Of a stretch of DNA of 64,000 bases, positions 42,924 to 51,168 are shown one piece after another. The translations under genes were made by a program, and so were the position numbers. The DNA lies in assembly GCF_003316845.1 (NCBI RefSeq), contig NZ_QMIK01000003.1, forward strand, positions 531,492 through 595,491, given 5' to 3'. The first letter of the stretch is position 1, and the number at the start of each line of letters is the position of its first letter. The notes below the pieces were generated by a model that did no database searches, was not told where the DNA came from, and saw only the letters and a list, made by a program, of their open reading frames with translations. The stretch comes from Cognataquiflexum aquatile. Its GTDB lineage: Bacteria > Bacteroidota > Bacteroidia > Cytophagales > Cyclobacteriaceae.

Positions 42924-44084
42924 TTACAGCGGATATCTCAAGATTCCTGCGATGGCGCTGCTTTCATCCGGCATCATGTCAGGTTCTACGAGGTAGACCT
43001 TGCCTTTGAAATCAATGACCCTGGCAGCAGCCTCATCTATCAGACAGTGCATTCCCGGTTCTTGGGTTTCAGAAAGGACGATTTGGTGGGCACTTTCATC
43101 ATAAGTCCCCCACAGATGCTCATGGTCTTTGTCCACCAAAAGTGTGTCTACTGCTCCTGTCAGTGCCGCCTTGATCAGTTTGAGTTTGTCATTGTTGATC
43201 GCAAGACCATTGGCGAGGTAAGAACCGAAGCTTTCCTTTCTTTCAAGTCTTTCTGTTTCAAAATAAGGCGCTGCGACTTCCCATGATTTGGCATGGAGAA
43301 TCATCATGTCATTGTGGTTGAATGCTCCGGTGATCTTGCCCTCCTTCAGGTATCCGTAACTGTTTGCCTCCCTGTATATCGGGGCAAGGTATTCCACCCC
43401 TGCAAGGTATAGCGGCAAGGGGTTACGGTTAAGAACCGGAACCAATTTATTATTTACCCTGTGGAAAAATTGGAGTAAGCGCTTTTTTCTCTCCTCGTCG
43501 GAATTCTCGCTATGACCGTGGAACTGCGATCCTGCCCCCGCACCCCTTGCCTGAAAACCTTTATCACCCCTTGCTTCTTCTTCACCTTCTGTAAAGGAAG
43601 AGGCGATATCTTCCTCATCTAGTTCCTGAATTCCGTTTCTCGTCGCTTCATAGAGGTAGATATGGTCAAGGTTCAATAACAGTAAATAATAGTGACCATC
43701 ATCCGAAAGCTCAGGAATAATCGGAAGAAGCATCGGTTTGGATCCGATAAAATGGCTGCTTTTCTGTACTTCAAGGGGTAATTGAAAAACCTCCATTTCC
43801 CCATCATGAAGGAAGACGGCCAACATGTCGGAATTGTGCTCCCAAAATTCATCGTTATCTAAAAGTTCATTGGCAGGAGCAAGTATTCTGTCGGCCTCTT
43901 TCCAAGCCAGACCCTTTTCTGAAGTAAGTCTGTTGTTGATCTCCTGCAGTTGGTTTTTGAAATGGGTTTTGTCCTCCCTGTAGGCAGTAGTACTCAACCG
44001 GGAGGTCGGTGTGTAGATAGAGACGAAAGGATAACCCGATTTTTTGGAAAGGGCAATAAATTCTTCTTTGTCAAAAATTCTCAT
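42924..44084 (-). CDS. Bacterial archaeo-eukaryotic release factor (baeRF) family protein
   Basis: 386 residues. The N-terminal domain (VSIYTPTSR, FKNQLQEINNRL) and the middle domain with the release-factor-like GF.ARGAGAGSQFHGH loop (about 181-196) match baeRF family proteins. A C-terminal eL30/Pelota-like domain contains VDTLLVDKDHEHLWG and ends GIAGILRYPL. Related factors are predicted to act at ribosomes, perhaps in rescue or protection against ribosome-targeting attack; this is prediction from comparative genomics. Stands alone. Confidence 0.75.
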   Translation of the reverse strand: MRIFDKEEFIALSKKSGYPFVSIYTPTSRLSTTAYREDKTHFKNQLQEINNRLTSEKGLAWKEADRILAPANELLDNDEFWEHNSDMLAVFLHDGEMEVFQLPLEVQKSSHFIGSKPMLLPIIPELSDDGHYYLLLLNLDHIYLYEATRNGIQELDEEDIASSFTEGEEEARGDKGFQARGAGAGSQFHGHSENSDEERKKRLLQFFHRVNNKLVPVLNRNPLPLYLAGVEYLAPIYREANSYGYLKEGKITGAFNHNDMMILHAKSWEVAAPYFETERLERKESFGSYLANGLAINNDKLKLIKAALTGAVDTLLVDKDHEHLWGTYDESAHQIVLSETQEPGMHCLIDEAAARVIDFKGKVYLVEPDMMPDESSAIAGILRYPL

Positions 44085-44485
44085 TTTGTTTGGGGTTTAT
44101 GGATGGTTTAAAATTATAATTCAGGATCCTGTATTTGAATATAAAAGATGAAACAATCTATGAAAAAACCCAAAATAATATGCTATCAAATGCATAAAAA
44201 GTTATAAAGAAATCAATTTTTGATAGAAAGGGAGTGAAGTTTCCTTTCGGATTTTGTGGCAATATTCCGATACTGAGAGAAGAAGGTCGGAGAGATAAAC
44301 CAAAAGACAAATCCCAAATTCTAGGAATCCCAAAAACCCTCCTTCCTACGGTATTTTTCGACATTGAACTAACATTCTTAAAAATTTTTACCTAAACCCT
44401 TGTTTATTTCCTGTCCAATAACTACATTTTGTTCTAAGTACTATGTGCTTACAGTTCAATTCTTTCATTTTAAACAATCAAATCA
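44085..44485. other. Non-coding spacer, divergent promoters
   Basis: 401 bases between the divergent baeRF and 44486 genes, AT-rich. No repeat or RNA structure recognised. Confidence 0.5.
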
Positions 44486-44956
44486 ATGGAAAATCGAATC
44501 TCCATCGAGATCCCACCGGCGGATCTCCAGGCCATCAAGGCCGCTCTCCAACAGGTACAGGGCCTGTTGGCACCCTATGTCGTTGCACTCACACCCGAGC
44601 AACGCAAAACCATCCCCAAAATGAGTGACGGCACAGAGCCTTTTGTGGACAAGGTCATGGACTATGCCGTCAACAATGCGGAGTTTCTCCCGCCCTTTGT
44701 CAATCAGGCCGAACTCCAAAAAGATTGGAATGCTACCTCCAATCTGCTTCCTTTACTCAGGATGGTAGATCAGATCAAAGACACCATGAGCGATACCGCC
44801 ATGCTTGCAGGGTCTGAAGCCTATAAAGGGGCCTTGAGTTATTACAATTCGGTAAAGCAAGCCGCAAAAATGAATGCGCCCGATGCCAAAGCCATCTATG
44901 AAGACCTGAGAAAGAGGTTTGAGAAGAAAAGCAAAAGCGGAACCGGTACTGTCTGA
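44486..44956 (+). CDS. Conserved hypothetical helical protein
   Basis: 156 residues, MENRISIEIPPADLQAIKAALQQVQGLL, almost entirely alpha-helical, no signal peptide, basic C-terminal tail (EDLRKRFEKKSKSG). Heptad-like hydrophobics suggest a helical bundle. Family not recognised by name. Closed by its own terminator. Confidence 0.78.
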   Translation: MENRISIEIPPADLQAIKAALQQVQGLLAPYVVALTPEQRKTIPKMSDGTEPFVDKVMDYAVNNAEFLPPFVNQAELQKDWNATSNLLPLLRMVDQIKDTMSDTAMLAGSEAYKGALSYYNSVKQAAKMNAPDAKAIYEDLRKRFEKKSKSGTGTV

Positions 44957-44999
44957 TGGTGCCAAAATTTGATTGATTTGTTGGATAAACCCTTTTTAG

Positions 45000-45026
45000 G
45001 CCGGACCATTTGGTTCGGCTTTTTTT
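45000..45026 (+). terminator. Terminator
   Basis: GCCGGACCA / TGGTTCGGC with a 2-base loop and a T7 run, 44 bases after the stop of the helical protein. Confidence 0.9.
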
Positions 45027-45082
45027 ATTGCCAACCACAAAAAACCAAGAGGGTACTTCCCAATCCCGACAATGCACCTAAG

Positions 45083-45292
45083 AGGCTCAGCGTTGAAGCA
45101 ATTAGGTTCAAGCGTAAACCAAATAGGCGCAACGTCCGAGCAAAAAGCCGCAAGCGTGAACCAAAATGGCTCATCGTCGGAGCAATTAGGCGCAAGCGTG
45201 AACCAAAATGGCGCAACATTGAAGCAAAAAGGCGCAAGCGAGGAGTAAAAAGGCTCAAGCGAGGAGTAAAAAGGTCCAACGATGGGGTAATG
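45083..45292. repeat. 21-bp minisatellite, ten units
   Basis: Ten consecutive units of exactly 21 bp, 210 bp in all, consensus opening AGGCGCAAGCG and closing in AAAA or AATT. Units diverge at 1-9 positions, and neighbours at the right end are most alike. Because 21 is a multiple of three, frames stay open on both strands (plus: heptads such as RRKREPK; minus: HFGSRLR). The plus frame runs through a terminator and the minus frame has no obvious start signal, so translation is doubtful. Confidence 0.9.
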
Positions 45293-45503
45293 AAGTGGAG
45301 GGGGGTACTTCCGAAGTATCCCCCTCCACTTGTGAAGTACCCCTGAGGGATTAAATATTTCTAACTTCCGGTTCTCGGGAATGGCATTTCATTGGCTTGG
45401 GAAGAATACAGGATTTTTTTTCAGTGGGAAGCAGCCCTGGATTTAACTTCTCAGAATTGGGATTTCAAATCCCAAAAAATAAAAGGCTTGTGCAACAAAC
45501 AGT

Positions 45504-46448
45504 TTAAACTTTTATATCATTTCCAAAAACATTTTTTAATTTTTCTATTAAATCAGGATTTTTTGAATCGATGTCTTTCCAAATAATTTTTCCTTCTATA
45601 TAATCACCAATTTTTAATAAATTATAAGAAATAGACTCATTCTTAAAATCGATATCATTCAATTTTAACTTGTAAATTGTTTCCAGCCTCATATAATCCA
45701 TAACAACATTTGGATGAATTGCATAATTCACAGTTTTTCTTTTAGCCTGAAAACTGGGATAAACAAAAATTTCGGTATTCAAATCATGGTTTGCATAAAT
45801 ATGTTCGTGAGCGATAAAACCCGTTACAGGGTAAGTGTTTTCAAAAACAAATAAATTTGATAAATATATAAGTACTTCTAAATATGAATTAATCTGATCT
45901 TTAGAATATTTTGATAAAATATTATTTAATTTCTTTTTATTATCTTCTTGCCAATGGTTAAAAATACTTTCTTTTTCGATTGATTCGAAAAAGAAAGGTG
46001 TTACTTTAAATTCCCTTTCTGGATTCATTTGCCATTCAGATAGAAAAAAAATATCTTTTTCAAAATTTATTCCTTCTCCTGTTTTAACTGTTTCAATAAT
46101 TGCTGTTCCAGGAGAATTGGTACAATAAAAAACAGGATGATTCGGAAGATTTGCCCTTTGAGTCTCTTTAACATATTCAACTGGTGGATAAGAATACTCT
46201 GACTTTAAATTAATATTCATATTCCTGTCAAACTTTCTAAGTCTGTAGAATTTAAATGGAAAATCATTAAAACTAAATTTTGTTACAAAAAGTGGAAGAA
46301 TTTTTAATTTTGATAGAAGGAATTCATCTAACTCTTTTGCAAATTTCTCAGGATCATCATTGATTTTAAAACGATCCCAATTTTTAATTAGCAGTAATTG
46401 ATTTATTCCTTCTCGGATATCCTTTCCGTTTGGTATTTCAAAACTCAT
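45504..46448 (-). CDS. RES-domain protein coupled to the type IIG enzyme
   Basis: 314 residues, very AT-rich. After an N-terminal helical part (1-60), the RES-like fold shows FKFYRLRKF (Arg69), TQRANLPNHPVFYCTNSPGT with AIIETV (Arg98, Tyr108, Glu119), and TEIFVYPSFQAKRKTVNYAI. RES domains (toxins of RES-Xre systems) degrade NAD+, using Arg, Tyr/Ser and Glu residues in these blocks. No Xre antitoxin gene is adjacent. Its ATG (46446-46448) overlaps the stop of the restriction-modification gene by four bases, so it is translated with that enzyme. The family assignment is from pattern and should be confirmed. Confidence 0.7.
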   Translation of the reverse strand: MSFEIPNGKDIREGINQLLLIKNWDRFKINDDPEKFAKELDEFLLSKLKILPLFVTKFSFNDFPFKFYRLRKFDRNMNINLKSEYSYPPVEYVKETQRANLPNHPVFYCTNSPGTAIIETVKTGEGINFEKDIFFLSEWQMNPEREFKVTPFFFESIEKESIFNHWQEDNKKKLNNILSKYSKDQINSYLEVLIYLSNLFVFENTYPVTGFIAHEHIYANHDLNTEIFVYPSFQAKRKTVNYAIHPNVVMDYMRLETIYKLKLNDIDFKNESISYNLLKIGDYIEGKIIWKDIDSKNPDLIEKLKNVFGNDIKV

Positions 46449-49400
46449 ATCTCACCCCCTTCCACTATCCTAATCTCCTCCTCTGTCAAGTCATAAAGCT
46501 GATAAACCAATTGGTCGATTTGGTTTTCTAGGTCGGAGGTGTCGGAGGTAGGGATATTTTTCAAATCCAAAATCATATCAACTTTTTTTACAATGAATAA
46601 TTGGAATTCGTTGGTGTCAAATTTAATAGGAATAGAATTGAGGCTATTTATGGTGACTTGCGGGAAGGAAGTTTTGAAATCATGAAAATTTATTTTCCAA
46701 AAATATTTAATGAATTTGGAGTTAAAAATGGCAAGGATATACTTTAATGTATTCAAATCATCATGAATAATCGTGAAAATATTTCCTGTAACAGCATAAG
46801 GATTGTCAACAATTGTTGCAATTGGTTCATTTCCTATTTGTCGAATACAAATTTTAAATGGGGCAAAATGTACTTCCCTATCCCAACACCCTCCTGCCGA
46901 TTTGGGTCTTTCAAACCAAATATATTCCTCAGGTTCCAGATACCTATACCTAAGAATGTCACTTCCTGTTAGGATTTTGACATGGTTATCTGTTTTCTTT
47001 TCCTTAGAAAAGAATTTATCTCTATCCCCTGATATTAAGCCCCTATTGATTTTTGATATTTCACCTAAAAAATTGAGGTTTTTCAACTTTTTAAAGATTG
47101 AAATGTTACTCGAATCAATTAATAAATTCCAATTGTCACCAACTTGACTTTTAAAATCTTTTTGTGAAATCAATCTAAATCCAATTGAACCATTAATGAC
47201 ATTTTCAAGATCTGTCGTAAGCTGAATCATTTTATCAGGATATGTATTTATCGTTTTTTCAAAATGAAAAATCCCAGTATGCACATCTGCTTCCTCGAAT
47301 ATTTTAGATTCCGTAACAGCTATTGTATAAATATTATGATTCTTAGTTAAAAAACTCCGTAAACCCGAGGCGTAAACATTATTAAGAATTGAGCTTGGTG
47401 TAATGAAACATATGTCGCCTTTATCTTTCAATATAAATGTCCCTAATTGATAGAATAGATGAAAAAGATCAATTTTGAATTCTGCGAAGGGAAATCTCTG
47501 CTTAAAATAAGCAAGATCAGCTAACGATGTGTTATTCGGCTGAATCATTTTATAAGGAGGATTTCCAATCACCAAATCAAAACCCACAAAATCCCCTTCC
47601 TCATTCAATACCTCAGGGAATTCAAAACGCCATTCGAAGGCATTTTCAAAGATCTTGTTGGCTTTGATCTCTTCGATTTCGGTTTCGAGTTTGTTGAGGG
47701 ATTCTTCCAGTTTTTCGACTTTGGCAAGGCGTTCTTTCTTTTGTTTTGGGCTTTCTTCGAAGAGGCCCTGCTGCATGGTGAGGTTGTAGAGTTCCCCTGC
47801 TAGCTGTGCTTTCCGCTTGAGTTTGGGGTCGTTTTTGGTGATTTCAGAGCGGAAGTCTGACTTGATGTCCGCGATCAGCCTTTCCATTTCCCGCTTCTGT
47901 TCTTTGTTTTCGGCGTTGCGGTAGGTATCGACTGCGATGCGGTAGCTGTCTATCGACCACTTGCTTTTCTTCAGTGCCTGCCTCAGGTCTGCATCGATCG
48001 CAAAGCGGCTTACGAGGGAGTTGCCGCACTTGATGTTGATGTCGATGTTGGGAAGGGTTTCGAGTTCGGTGGGGTTTTTATAGTAGGCGTTTTTCAGCAG
48101 TTCTATCCACAGACGGAGACGGCAGATTTTGACAGAGTTGGTATTGATATCGACACCAAAGAGGCAGTTTTCGATGATCGTCTGCTTCTCGTGGAAGAGG
48201 GTTTCTTGGATGCGTTGGCTTTCACCCTTTCCCCCCTTCAGGGGGGATGAAAGGGGGGACGGGATGTATTCGAACAATTCCCCTTCCTCGTCAGTGACGG
48301 TCAGTTCGTCGTTGACGACTTCGACTTGGTATTCTTTCAGGCGCTTTCCGTCCCGGTCGAGGAGGATTTTGAGGTCGTTTTTGACCGCTATCATTTCATT
48401 GAGTGCCGATACCAAGAAGTGTCCCGAACCTACGGCGGGATCGCAGATTTTGATGCTGTTGACGATGTTGTTGGCTTCTTTGTAGGAAAATACACCGCCT
48501 GGCCCGATGAAGTCATAGAGGTCGTTGAAGTTTTTTAATTGTATACCCTCAGGTCTGGCGGCTCTTCCTTTATAATCACCCTCACCCCTGGCCCCTCTGT
48601 CTAGTTTATCACCCTCACCCCTGGCCCCTCTCCCAAGGGAGAGGGGAGATGCGCCTTCCTCGTCTCTCCCAAGGGAGAGGGGGGGAAGAGATTTGGTGGT
48701 AGCAAAGTCGCGGATGGTTTCGAGGACTTTTTCTGTTTCCCAAAGAACCTCCTGATTGCTGAATCGGATTATTTTTATTCCTAATTCTGTCAGTTCATAT
48801 GTTCTTCCTTCATCATATTCTTTTTGGTCTTGGGAATTATGGTAGTCGCCGTCTAACTCAAGCCCAAGCCGTAATTCATCACAGAAAAAATCCAGGATAT
48901 ATTTCTGGGCCACGGGATGCTGTCTTCTGAATTTATATCCAAGAAATCTCCGATTTCGAAGGAGATTCCACATAAAATCTTCTGCAGGGGTTTCATTTTT
49001 TCTCATCTCCCTTGCATGTTCCAAAAGCTCAGGATTTATCTTTTGCCCCTGAAGTTCAATTCTGGGTTCATCCCCTCTCCCTCGGGGAATACCCTCACCC
49101 CAAACCCCTCTCCCTCGGGGAGAGGGGCCAGGGGTGAGGGTGTTAGAAGAATCCCCATCTTTTACAGTACGGCCAGGGGTGAGGGTGTTGAGTGCTTCGT
49201 TAAACTTCTGCACTACAGCCTTTCGGATGGTCTCCCGGCACATGTACATCGTGATAAAGCCCGGCGTGAAGAAGGAACCGTCCTTGTATCCGTTGATCTT
49301 CTCGAATATCAGACCAAGCACCGAGGCATTGATGAGTGTTTTGTTGTCCTCCTGTATTTCCTCTGAGCCTTCGCTGCTGAAGTCATAGGCATCCAAGAAC

Positions 49401-50743
49401 GCAAACAGGTATTCCAAAACAGGCATGTTTCCTGTGCGCTTTTTGCCCTGCTTGTCTTTGAGAACGGTAGAGGCGATGACAGGAATGGACTTGGTGTCTT
49501 TCAGGTTGGAGATAAATAAAGTGACCTGCTCCATATCCGTCGGCTCAAAAAGCGAGGAATTGAGGTAGGGAACTTTCTCAAAGACCTTTTTGACATCGTC
49601 ATTCCGGTCCTCATGCTTCCTTGCCAAGACCTGAAAGAAGAGGCTGTTCAGGTCGTCATAGCTTTTGATCTTGTCAAGGTTGAGAAAGGAATACGCCTTG
49701 TCTCCTTTATGGTAAGTGATCAGTTGTGCTTCAAGTAGCTTCAGGAATAAGATCCTGTTGATCCAAGTGATGGAGAGCTCAAGGGCGACATTGAAAAGCC
49801 GCTCTTGAGTCGTGCTACCGAATTGGCTTGGTTTGTCAAGCCGGCTCAGCTTGTCAAGACTGTCGAGTTGGATGATGGCATCTTCGAGGATCGTTCCCGA
49901 ATGTCTTTCCCCCACATTGTTGCGCCCGATGAGTTTTTTGCCTCCTTCTTTGGTTTCGGTGAGTCCGATGATGTGGAGCAGTTCTGCATAGAAGCGCTTG
50001 TCAAGGCTGTTGCTGTCGTTTGTAAAAGGGAGTTTGAGAAGGTGTTCGGGTGACAGGAGTTTGAATAGCGCGATCAGTTTGTTGTCGTCCTGTTTGTCTT
50101 CGTTTCTCAGGGGTCTTTGGTAATCCTGTATATTGAAATAGGTAAATTCTATTTCTGATTTGATGTCGGCGATGTAAGGTTCGGCAATCTGTTTGTAGAA
50201 AAAGTCTGTCTTTACTTCTGCCAGTCTTCCATCTTCAAAATCCTGAAATCTCTGCACAAAGCTTTTATTCTGGGCAAAAAGCCTGTCGAAAAGGGTGGCG
50301 TCAAAGATGAACCATTCGTTGATATTGGTGACCACGAGGTGTTTTACCTCCAGGTTTTTGTGGGTAATCCTTTCCCTAAGATAGTAAAGGACCAATTCCT
50401 GAAATGCTTTTGCGTTCAGCCTTTCCGTCGTCACCATTTCAGATTTGTTTGTCGGCTTTTTGGCCTCAATGATTACGGCCACAGGGGTATTGGCCTGACT
50501 GCCGTTGTGGATGACCAGGTCATTGCGGCCTTTGGTATTGATAAAGTGGTTTTGCTTGTAGTAAGTATCCTTGAGAAAGTCCGAAACGAGATTTTTGTGA
50601 AACTCCTCCGTTTCGGTGTCATTGGTTCTGTCGAGGAGTGTAATGAGGTTGGCTTTGAAACCTTCAATTTCAATCCTGTTGGGTTTTACTTTCAAAAAAG
50701 CTTTGTTGAGCGCCTTCTTTGGTTTCAATTCTCTTAAAATCAT
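46445..50743 (-). CDS. Eco57I-like type IIG restriction-modification enzyme with in-frame DUF559 cassette
   Basis: 1432 residues, about 220 longer than uninterrupted relatives would be. N-terminal nuclease: NDLVIHNGS (Asp75) and IIEAKK (Glu93-x-Lys95), a PD-(D/E)xK site. A helical region follows, then methyltransferase motif I DPAVGSGHF (from Asp768) and motif IV IGNPPYKM (from Asn1061), typical of gamma-class N6-adenine enzymes. The C-terminal 350 residues form the target-recognition part. Residues about 519-723 are a REP-bounded DUF559 endonuclease insertion, and about 828-840 another translated REP. The reading frame is intact throughout. It should methylate and cut the same asymmetric site; the C-terminal third is far more AT-rich than the rest. 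Confidence 0.9.
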   Translation of the reverse strand: MILRELKPKKALNKAFLKVKPNRIEIEGFKANLITLLDRTNDTETEEFHKNLVSDFLKDTYYKQNHFINTKGRNDLVIHNGSQANTPVAVIIEAKKPTNKSEMVTTERLNAKAFQELVLYYLRERITHKNLEVKHLVVTNINEWFIFDATLFDRLFAQNKSFVQRFQDFEDGRLAEVKTDFFYKQIAEPYIADIKSEIEFTYFNIQDYQRPLRNEDKQDDNKLIALFKLLSPEHLLKLPFTNDSNSLDKRFYAELLHIIGLTETKEGGKKLIGRNNVGERHSGTILEDAIIQLDSLDKLSRLDKPSQFGSTTQERLFNVALELSITWINRILFLKLLEAQLITYHKGDKAYSFLNLDKIKSYDDLNSLFFQVLARKHEDRNDDVKKVFEKVPYLNSSLFEPTDMEQVTLFISNLKDTKSIPVIASTVLKDKQGKKRTGNMPVLEYLFAFLDAYDFSSEGSEEIQEDNKTLINASVLGLIFEKINGYKDGSFFTPGFITMYMCRETIRKAVVQKFNEALNTLTPGRTVKDGDSSNTLTPGPSPRGRGVWGEGIPRGRGDEPRIELQGQKINPELLEHAREMRKNETPAEDFMWNLLRNRRFLGYKFRRQHPVAQKYILDFFCDELRLGLELDGDYHNSQDQKEYDEGRTYELTELGIKIIRFSNQEVLWETEKVLETIRDFATTKSLPPLSLGRDEEGASPLSLGRGARGEGDKLDRGARGEGDYKGRAARPEGIQLKNFNDLYDFIGPGGVFSYKEANNIVNSIKICDPAVGSGHFLVSALNEMIAVKNDLKILLDRDGKRLKEYQVEVVNDELTVTDEEGELFEYIPSPLSSPLKGGKGESQRIQETLFHEKQTIIENCLFGVDINTNSVKICRLRLWIELLKNAYYKNPTELETLPNIDINIKCGNSLVSRFAIDADLRQALKKSKWSIDSYRIAVDTYRNAENKEQKREMERLIADIKSDFRSEITKNDPKLKRKAQLAGELYNLTMQQGLFEESPKQKKERLAKVEKLEESLNKLETEIEEIKANKIFENAFEWRFEFPEVLNEEGDFVGFDLVIGNPPYKMIQPNNTSLADLAYFKQRFPFAEFKIDLFHLFYQLGTFILKDKGDICFITPSSILNNVYASGLRSFLTKNHNIYTIAVTESKIFEEADVHTGIFHFEKTINTYPDKMIQLTTDLENVINGSIGFRLISQKDFKSQVGDNWNLLIDSSNISIFKKLKNLNFLGEISKINRGLISGDRDKFFSKEKKTDNHVKILTGSDILRYRYLEPEEYIWFERPKSAGGCWDREVHFAPFKICIRQIGNEPIATIVDNPYAVTGNIFTIIHDDLNTLKYILAIFNSKFIKYFWKINFHDFKTSFPQVTINSLNSIPIKFDTNEFQLFIVKKVDMILDLKNIPTSDTSDLENQIDQLVYQLYDLTEEEIRIVEGGEI
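48225..48263. repeat. REP-type palindrome inside the methyltransferase gene
   Basis: CCCCCC-TTCA-GGGGGG core with flanking CCTTT/AAAGG arms, translated in frame as PSPLSSPLKGGKGES (about residues 828-840). The element belongs to a different REP class from those around the DUF559 cassette. Confidence 0.8.
48578..49186 (-). mobile_element. REP-bounded DUF559 endonuclease cassette inserted in frame
   Basis: 609 bp (203 codons) bordered by ACCCTCACCCCTGGCC (48578-48593) and its inverse near 49171-49186. Each side carries two REP units, with nested palindromes at 49105-49127 (CCCCTCTCCC/GGGAGAGGGG) and 48625-48646. Inside is a complete DUF559 (Vsr-like PD-(D/E)xK) domain: MRKNETPAEDFMWNLLRNRR from Met580, YILDFFCDEL (Asp618), LGLELDGDYHN (Glu629, Asp631). 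It shares orientation and frame with the host gene. The form suggests a selfish endonuclease/REP unit that inserts without breaking its host frame. Confidence 0.8.
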
Positions 50744-51168
50744 CTACAAGGTATGTTTACTTTTTCAGGGGATTAAGATAAGTTTTTAAGGTGGAAAGGC
50801 ATTATAGTCTTAGGACAATTCTGAATTAAAAAGTTAAAATTTTGAATTCTTTGCGACCATTGCTGTCAAAGGATTAAGAATGATAAGATTTCTCTCTGCG
50901 TTCGAAATGACAAGGGTAGGTTTTCTCCTCTTTTTATTCTTGCTTTTGATTTTCTCGTTCTGGTGCTCTGCCTCCTCCGAGGTAAAAGAATAGAAATCCT
51001 TTGCCTCCTTTGCGAAACCTTAGCGAACATTGCGGTTAAGGAAATGAGAATATTGAAACAATTGGGATTTTCTATGATCCAATTGCCTCAAGCCATGATT
51101 AAAAACCGCGTTTCAGCTTTGCAGATAAAAATTTCATTTTGTAAATTTTATGTCAAATCTGACATCTT
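50744..51168. other. Non-coding spacer with a dispersed repeat
   Basis: 425 bases, no gene. AACCTTAGCGAACATTGCGG and TTAAG at 51016-51040 recurs with small changes at 53151-53175 and 53659-53683. The end is AT-rich promoter DNA for 51169. Confidence 0.55.

Noticed and set aside
45025..45279. 84-residue minus-strand reading frame (HFGSRLR-type heptads)
   Set aside because: Same minisatellite read backwards; no start signal or non-repeat protein-like part.
44969..45346. 125-residue plus-strand reading frame of basic heptads
   Set aside because: It runs through a clear terminator (45000-45026) and then the 21-bp minisatellite; openness follows from the repeat period being a multiple of three.
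48917..49366. Plus-strand frame of 149 residues across the DUF559 cassette
   Set aside because: Antisense shadow of the cassette and its REPs.
47844..49366. CRISPR-like repetition from the CCCTCACCCC units
   Set aside because: Units are inverted and irregularly spaced with coding DNA between them; they are REPs around a DUF559 domain, and no cas gene is present.
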